A stretch of 11,684 nucleotides of DNA from an uncultured Collinsella sp. (lineage in GTDB: Bacteria; Actinomycetota; Coriobacteriia; Coriobacteriales; Coriobacteriaceae): positions 1-11,684 of the forward strand of contig CAUAWV010000052.1 of NCBI GenBank assembly GCA_958433005.1, given 5' to 3'. Below the pieces are notes generated by a model. The model was not told the DNA's origin and made no database searches. It saw only the letters and a list, made by a program, of their open reading frames with translations. Shown one piece after another: positions 6,487-11,684 of the stretch. Made by a program: the position numbers and the translations under genes. Each line of letters starts with the position of its first letter. Within the stretch, counting starts at the first letter, position 1.

Positions 6487-7365
6487 TTAAAGATTCATGT
6501 TGCCGTGGATGTAGGGGGCGACCTCGGGGGAGATGTGTCCGCAGCCTAGGTTGCGCAGCGCGGACTCGATGGCGGCGGGCAGCGGGGTCTTTCCCTCGTC
6601 GTTGACCACGGTACCGCCGAGGGCGGCGATCTTGGCGACATCTGCCGGGGCGGCTTCGATATGCATGCAGCCGCCGACCAGGCGTGCGCGGACCTGCGCC
6701 AGGTCAAGATCGTGCAGATAATCCTCGCAGGCGCGGATTAAATCGACCTTCTCGCGCGTAAGCTCCTCGCCCGTGGGAATGCGCGTGGCCAAGCAGGCGC
6801 CTGCCGGCAGGTTCCAGACGGGGTAGCCCCATGCGCGCAGCAGCTCGCGCTCTTCGTCCTTGGTAAAGCCGACCTCCATAAGGGGTGAGCGTACACCGAG
6901 CTCTTCTGCCGCACGCATGCCGGGGCGGTAGTCACCGCGATCGCTTGCATTGCTGCCATCGATGACGGTGGGAAAGCCTAGCGACTTGGCGTGGTTGACG
7001 ATAGCGGTAAAGCCGGCGCGCTTGCAGTGGTAGCAGCGGTCGGCATCGTTGCAGGCTACCTGGGGGAGCTGCAGCTGATCGACCGAAAGATTGAGCACGG
7101 GGAGCATAAAATGCGGACCCTCATCGGTTTGTCCGTCAACGGACCGCTCAAACGAAGCCTGCTCGGGTGTGCCGATGAGCGGCGTGGTGAGATGGACGAG
7201 GAGGGTATTGGTAGGCATGATGCGGGCGCATACGGCGGCCAAAAAGCTGCTGTCAACGCCGCCGGAAAACCCGATAGCCACGCGCCCGTATGCCAAAAGC
7301 AGCTGTTCGAGCGCCGATAGCTTGTCTTGAAGCTCCTCTGCGGGTGCCGTGGTGTCTAAAATCAT
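6487..7365 (-). CDS. larE: ATP-dependent sulfur transferase LarE
   Basis: This 292-residue PP-loop enzyme belongs to the LarE family, which adenylates and then thiolates pyridinium bis-carboxylate to build the nickel-pincer nucleotide cofactor of lactate racemase and related enzymes. The PP-loop SGGVDSS is at 34-40. CYHC (Cys111, Cys114) and Cys191 in PAGACLATRIPTG follow. Cys191 occupies the place of the sacrificial sulfur-donor cysteine of the Lactobacillus enzyme. From memory, LarE proteins with three such cysteines can instead bind an iron-sulfur cluster and act catalytically, which would make this member non-sacrificial; that is inference. The ATG at 7365 has AAGGA about eight bases ahead. 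larA, larB and larC are not in the window, so its client enzyme must be elsewhere. It is divergent from the HAD gene. Confidence 0.88.
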   Translation of the reverse strand: MILDTTAPAEELQDKLSALEQLLLAYGRVAIGFSGGVDSSFLAAVCARIMPTNTLLVHLTTPLIGTPEQASFERSVDGQTDEGPHFMLPVLNLSVDQLQLPQVACNDADRCYHCKRAGFTAIVNHAKSLGFPTVIDGSNASDRGDYRPGMRAAEELGVRSPLMEVGFTKDEERELLRAWGYPVWNLPAGACLATRIPTGEELTREKVDLIRACEDYLHDLDLAQVRARLVGGCMHIEAAPADVAKIAALGGTVVNDEGKTPLPAAIESALRNLGCGHISPEVAPYIHGNMNL

Positions 7366-7399
7366 GAAACGATCCTTATCGTTGAGTACTCGATCGAAA

Positions 7400-7407
7400 A
7401 CTATAAT
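7400..7407. promoter_or_regulatory. Overlapping -10 elements in the larE/HAD divergent region
   Basis: A perfect TATAAT sits at 7402-7407 on the plus strand, facing the HAD gene. The overlapping minus-strand reading TATAGT (7405-7400) faces larE. Neither has a good -35 at 16-18 bases, so activity is uncertain and may need an activator. Confidence 0.3.
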
Positions 7408-7461
7408 CCTAATGCGTTACTTGCCATAAGACTTCTATCTATGTAACGAAAGTGCAATATG

Positions 7462-7478
7462 GTATATACGTTATATAC
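7462..7478. promoter_or_regulatory. Palindrome GTATATA-CGT-TATATAC, possible operator
   Basis: Two perfect 7-base arms (7462-7468 and 7472-7478) flank CGT. The palindrome lies in the 173-base divergent region between larE and the HAD gene, about 60 bases before the HAD start. AT-rich palindromes of this form are typical dimeric-repressor sites, but no regulator is assignable. Confidence 0.4.
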
Positions 7479-7538
7479 AAGTTGCCAAATGCGGTAGAGT
7501 TACGGCAATGCGACAGCGAGAGTCGATGGGGGACCGAT

Positions 7539-8189
7539 ATGATCAAGGCTGTTATTTTTGACATGGACGGAACGCTGGTCGACACCGAGCGTCTGGGCAT
7601 CAAGGCATGGAAAGCGCCCGCCGCTGAGCTGGGTGTCGCGATTGATGACACGCTGATTCATCAATTTATCGGTCGCACGCTGCCCGATGTCATGGACATC
7701 CTTGAGGCGCATTGCGGCAGTAGGGAAACCGCTGAGGCGATCTATCATCGCCACAAGGAGATTCGCGACGAGATGGTCAAGACCGATCTGGAGCTTAAGG
7801 CCGGCGCCGCCGAGTGCATAGACGAGCTGCTGGCTGCGGGCTATCACGTGGGCCTTGCAACGTCATCGCGCCATGTCACGGCCGAGCGCAACCTTAAGAT
7901 GGTCGGTCTCTTTGACAAGTTTGAAACGGTGACCTGCGGCGAGGACGTCGTGCACGGCAAGCCCGACCCCGAGATGTATCTGCTCGCCTGCGAGCGCGCG
8001 GGCTTTGCCCCCGAGGAGTGCGCCGTGGTCGAGGACTCTCGCAACGGCTGCGTCTCGGGCATCACGGCCGGCTGCCACGTCTTTGCCGTTCCCGACATCG
8101 TGCCGCTGCCGCAGGACGTGGTGGATGGCTGCGAGGTCGTGCTCGATACGCTGTTCGACCTGACGGCGGCGGTCAAGGCTGTGCTCTAG
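7539..8189 (+). CDS. HAD-superfamily phosphatase, beta-phosphoglucomutase-like
   Basis: This 216-residue cytoplasmic phosphohydrolase or phosphomutase acts on a small phosphorylated metabolite, probably a sugar phosphate. All four HAD motifs are intact. Motif I is DMDGT with nucleophile Asp8 and acid/base Asp10, motif II is ATSS (107-110), motif III is Lys141 in GKPDPEMY, and motif IV is EDS (165-167). Residues about 15-90 form a small alpha-helical C1-type cap, as in beta-phosphoglucomutase and PhoE/YieH-like enzymes. The ATG at 7539 has GGGGGA (7528-7533) at good spacing; the frame stays open to a GTG at 7452, which would place promoter-like DNA inside the gene. It is monocistronic and convergent with the LacI-family gene, so that regulator may or may not control it. 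The substrate is not predictable from sequence. Confidence 0.88.
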   Translation: MIKAVIFDMDGTLVDTERLGIKAWKAPAAELGVAIDDTLIHQFIGRTLPDVMDILEAHCGSRETAEAIYHRHKEIRDEMVKTDLELKAGAAECIDELLAAGYHVGLATSSRHVTAERNLKMVGLFDKFETVTCGEDVVHGKPDPEMYLLACERAGFAPEECAVVEDSRNGCVSGITAGCHVFAVPDIVPLPQDVVDGCEVVLDTLFDLTAAVKAVL

Positions 8190-8227
8190 ACAATTGCGGT
8201 GTTGAAACGAGCAATTACCCACGTTTG

Positions 8228-8277
8228 CGCTTAAGCAAAAGGGGCCCGGCAATGGTCGGGCCCCTTTTGCTTAAGCG
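8228..8277. terminator. Bidirectional terminator with a 21-bp perfect stem
   Basis: The left arm (8228-8248) and right arm (8257-8277) are exact reverse complements around an 8-base loop. The stem is GC-rich near the loop and flanked by AAAA/TTTT, so each strand reads a GC hairpin followed by TTTT. It lies between the convergent HAD and LacI-family genes and should stop transcripts from both sides. A smaller inverted repeat, AATTGC (8192-8197) and GCAATT (8211-8216), precedes it. Confidence 0.92.
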
Positions 8278-8302
8278 GCGACTTGGCATACTTGCGCGCG
8301 TG

Positions 8303-9415
8303 CTATAGATACGCGCCCAGGTTGATGGCGGTGGCTTCGGCGTGGTTGCTTGCCTGGGTGCTGGCGCGTTCCAGCAGGAACGGCCGCACGAGTTCTTGGC
8401 GGTTGATGTCCTCGATGGCTGTGACCGCGGTGACGGTGCGCGCTGCAGAGCCGATGCGGACGTGCTTGGTCTTTGCCGGCGCCTTGTTCTCGATTTGCTC
8501 CATGAGCAATTGAACACCCTTGCGGCCAATTTCGTAGCCCGGCGGCGCCACGGTGGTAAGGGGGACCGACCCGCTCCAGGCAAGTGGATTGCCGTCGCAG
8601 CCGGCCACGCGGACCTGCTCGGGGACGGAGATGCCTTTGTCTATCAGCGCCGAGATAACGCCCGACGCCAGTACGTCGGTCAGGCCGATGACAAAATCGG
8701 GGCGCTCGTCGCTGGAGCGCTCGGCAATCTGGGCGCCGATGCTGTAGCCGTCGGCAGCGGTATTCCATTCGCCGGCGTCGATGACTTCGATCTTGATATC
8801 GGGGTGCAGGGCAAGGGCCTTGTGGATGCCAAGTACGCGCAGGGTGAGCTGCATAAATGCCGCTCTGCCCACAACGGTGATATGGCGTGCGCCACGGGCA
8901 ACGGCGAGCTCGGCGATAATGCGCCCCTGCGCCTCGTTGTCGGCGGCCACGTAGTAACCGGGTTCGGAACAGTGGATGTCCAGATGGACGATCGGCACGG
9001 GCATCTTGGTCATAGCGGGGTGCCAGTCGGGGGACGCCATGGGCTGAACCATGACGCCGGACATCTGCGTGCCCATAAAGTAGCGCAGGTAATGGTCCTG
9101 GAGAATGCCGTCGTTATCGGCGTTGGCGATGAGCAGGTCGTAACCGTGCTTGCGGGCCTCGTTATGGGCGCCGCTGGCAATTTGGAGCGAGAAGCCGTGA
9201 TCGAGACGGGGGAGGACCAGGCCAAAGGACTTGGTGGTGCCGCCTGCGAGCTGACGGGCACTTTGGTTGGGCAGGTAGCCAAGGCGATTGATGGTCTCGT
9301 TGATGAGCTTGAGGGTCTCGGGGCGCAGCTTTTCGGGATGGTTGAGCGCGTTGGAAACCGTGCCCAACGAAACCCCGGCCTCGCGCGCGACGTCGCTGAT
9401 TTTTACCTTTGCCAT
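8303..9415 (-). CDS. LacI-family transcriptional regulator
   Basis: This 370-residue protein has an N-terminal LacI helix-turn-helix, ISDVAREAGVSLGTVSNALN (6-25), then the hinge helix NQSARQLAG (50-58) with Leu56 as the expected minor-groove intercalator, and a periplasmic-binding-protein-like sensor domain (about 62-345). The last 25 residues extend a little beyond the usual end. ATG 9415 was chosen because AAAGGGG lies five bases ahead and the upstream in-frame ATG at 9460 falls on the predicted -10 box. LacI-family proteins bind operator DNA as dimers and release on sugar or nucleoside binding; the effector is unknown here. No sugar uptake or catabolic operon adjoins it, so its targets are either the local HAD gene, itself, or distant. 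Confidence 0.9.
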   Translation of the reverse strand: MAKVKISDVAREAGVSLGTVSNALNHPEKLRPETLKLINETINRLGYLPNQSARQLAGGTTKSFGLVLPRLDHGFSLQIASGAHNEARKHGYDLLIANADNDGILQDHYLRYFMGTQMSGVMVQPMASPDWHPAMTKMPVPIVHLDIHCSEPGYYVAADNEAQGRIIAELAVARGARHITVVGRAAFMQLTLRVLGIHKALALHPDIKIEVIDAGEWNTAADGYSIGAQIAERSSDERPDFVIGLTDVLASGVISALIDKGISVPEQVRVAGCDGNPLAWSGSVPLTTVAPPGYEIGRKGVQLLMEQIENKAPAKTKHVRIGSAARTVTAVTAIEDINRQELVRPFLLERASTQASNHAEATAINLGAYL

Positions 9416-9425
9416 AGCGGCCCCT

Positions 9426-9439
9426 TTGATGCGTTTCAA
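9426..9439. promoter_or_regulatory. LacI-type operator in the regulator's own leader
   Basis: TTGATGCGTTTCAA on the plus strand is a 14-base near-palindrome centred on CG, with ten of 14 positions symmetric. This is the shape of LacI/GalR-family operators. It lies between the predicted transcription start and the ATG at 9415, where binding would block expression of the regulator. Confidence 0.45.
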
Positions 9440-9450
9440 GTACAAGCCAG

Positions 9451-9481
9451 ATTGTAGCATCGCCCGCCCCTAGGGTGTCAA
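9451..9481 (-). promoter_or_regulatory. Promoter of the LacI-family gene
   Basis: On the minus strand TTGACA (9481-9476, perfect) is followed after 19 bases by TACAAT (9456-9451), with TGC directly before it forming an extended -10. The spacer is two bases longer than ideal, which the extended -10 can offset. Transcription would begin near 9444, leaving about 29 bases of leader. The -35 starts at the edge of the repeat at 9483-9523. Confidence 0.65.
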
Positions 9482-9482
9482 A

Positions 9483-9523
9483 ACCTGCCAATTAGGGGCA
9501 GGTTTATTTTGGTAGGTTTTATC
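9483..9523 (-). repeat. 41-base dispersed repeat, copy B
   Basis: This is the reverse-complement partner of 6270-6310. Here AAACCTGCC can pair perfectly with GGCAGGTTT (loop CCTAATT on the minus strand). An upstream direct copy, AAAACCTACC (9520-9511), can pair with the same GGCAGGTTTT arm with one mismatch, so two mutually exclusive hairpins are possible. On the plus strand the hairpin is followed by T-rich TTTATTTT, like a terminator insulating glmS from upstream transcription. Confidence 0.72.
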
Positions 9524-9538
9524 TGGGCAAACGCTGGA

Positions 9539-9585
9539 GCCCAAACCACCACAAAGGTGCCTGTCCCCATCGTGGTGGTTTGGGC
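9539..9585. repeat. Perfect 14-bp inverted repeat upstream of glmS
   Basis: GCCCAAACCACCAC (9539-9552) and GTGGTGGTTTGGGC (9572-9585) are exact reverse complements around a 19-base loop containing GGTGCCTGTCCCC. There is no T-tract. The length and perfection suggest an extragenic palindromic repeat more than a repressor site. I recall similar GGGGACAGGCACC-type repeats in other bacterial genomes but cannot verify a match here. Confidence 0.7.
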
Positions 9586-9598
9586 ATGTGTGCATCGA

Positions 9599-9636
9599 GT
9601 GGTATCTAAGTTGAGATACCACATCTGGTATATCAG
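9599..9636. promoter_or_regulatory. Tandem TGGTAT operator sites ahead of glmS
   Basis: GTGGTATCT (9599-9607) and AGATACCAC (9614-9622) form a perfect inverted repeat with a 6-base gap. Directly after lies CTGGTATATCAG (9625-9636), a second near-palindrome with the same TGGTAT half-site. The second site overlaps the -35 position of the predicted glmS promoter. TGGTAT/ATACCA half-sites resemble those of GntR/HutC-type amino sugar regulators (NagR/DasR class), which would suit glmS, but this link is inference. Confidence 0.5.
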
Positions 9637-9662
9637 CTTGCGCCTGCGTGAGTACAATACTC
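9630..9662 (+). promoter_or_regulatory. Candidate glmS promoter
   Basis: TACAAT (9653-9658) is a five-of-six -10 box, with only a poor -35 (ATATCA at 9630-9635) 17 bases upstream. The -10 lies inside the small palindrome GAGTA-CAA-TACTC (9650-9662). Transcription would begin near 9665, leaving a leader of about 68 bases, too short for a glmS ribozyme. Confidence 0.45.
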
Positions 9663-9732
9663 GAACGTTATGCGTCTCAGCGCCCCTTGTGCGTGGACGT
9701 CTTGCAGTCACGCGAACGAAGGGATTTATCTT

Positions 9733-11580
<1,848 letters not shown>

Positions 11581-11585
11581 TTGTT

Positions 11586-11684
11586 GTTCCGGCGTTTTAC
11601 CAAACGCCGGAACTGCTCGACGCTGCGCGAGCCGCATTCACGCCAATCTGACGTTCAATTTCGAGGGCGCGACCAGAAGGTCAG
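11586..11684 (+). repeat. Post-stop structured element downstream of glmS (copy G, cut by window end)
   Basis: It starts five bases after the glmS stop with the perfect 12-bp hairpin GTTCCGGCGTTT (11586-11597) and AAACGCCGGAAC (11602-11613), loop TACC. The middle contains CAATCTGACGTTCA, identical to the larE copy. It ends in GGGCGCGACC-AGAA-GGTCAG, where the window stops inside hairpin 2. From the stem onward it aligns to 6486-6388 on the minus strand with a single one-base gap. Confidence 0.8.

Noticed and set aside
6166..6549. Plus-strand 127-codon open frame between the nuclease and larE genes
   Set aside because: It starts at TTG without a ribosome site, overlaps the end of larE on the other strand, and runs through the 41-base repeat and the post-stop element. 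Codon use and composition do not look like protein coding.
8342..9457. 371-codon plus-strand open frame antisense to the LacI-family gene
   Set aside because: The minus-strand LacI helix-turn-helix, hinge and ribosome site are unambiguous. The antisense frame is Gly/Val/Ala-rich with no motif.
9663..9732. glmS ribozyme/riboswitch in the leader
   Set aside because: The predicted leader is only about 68 bases and lacks the ribozyme core. The palindromes upstream lie before the predicted transcription start.
11586..11684. Integron attC site after glmS
   Set aside because: The arms begin with GTT and end with AAC, but the order and spacing are opposite to attC core sites (RYYYAAC first, GTTRRRY last). 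There is no integrase or cassette array.

Overview
The window looks like chromosomal DNA from a GC-rich Gram-positive actinobacterium, most likely class Coriobacteriia and close to Collinsella. The reasons are the GC-rich third codon positions, AGGAG/GGAGG ribosome sites with some GTG/TTG-opened frames, a non-canonical EF-G2-type GTPase, and the anaerobe/gut-type gene set (LarE, secreted nuclease, polar amino acid importer). This assignment is by recognition only, because there is no rRNA or marker alignment in the window. There is no phage, insertion sequence, CRISPR array or tRNA here.

Layout. 1-2684 is a polar amino acid ABC importer: a Tat-type lipoprotein binding protein (189-1049), then a long palindrome, then permease (1200-1853) and ATPase (1846-2610, overlapping by 8 bases), closed by an intrinsic terminator. 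2921-4996 encodes an EF-G paralogue of the EF-G2 type with degenerate GTPase motifs, ended by a strong terminator. Convergent to it, 5127-6104 (minus) encodes an exported DNA/RNA non-specific endonuclease. 6105-6486 is a gene-free stretch holding three repeats or inverted repeats. 6487-7365 (minus) is larE, divergent from a beta-phosphoglucomutase-like HAD phosphatase (7539-8189). That gene converges on a LacI-family regulator (8303-9415, minus) across a 21-bp-stem bidirectional terminator. 9416-9732 carries the lacI promoter and operator, a copy of a dispersed 41-base repeat, and a ladder of palindromes in front of glmS (9733-11580). The remaining bases after glmS are a second copy of an element found right after larE.

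How the genes fit together. Only the amino acid importer is a clear operon. The rest are single-gene units, each bounded by hairpins. glmS, which makes glucosamine-6-phosphate for cell-wall synthesis, has an operator-rich promoter. The regulator at 8303-9415 may repress itself through a LacI-type operator in its own leader.

The most notable non-coding signal is a roughly 100-base element found immediately downstream of the stop codons of both larE and glmS, in the same orientation relative to each gene and about 80% identical between copies. Its first hairpin is a perfect 12-bp stem in both copies although two base pairs differ, and both differences are compensated (A-T to C-G, and C-G to G-C). 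That is direct evidence that the fold itself is kept by selection, or that the element moves as a palindrome.
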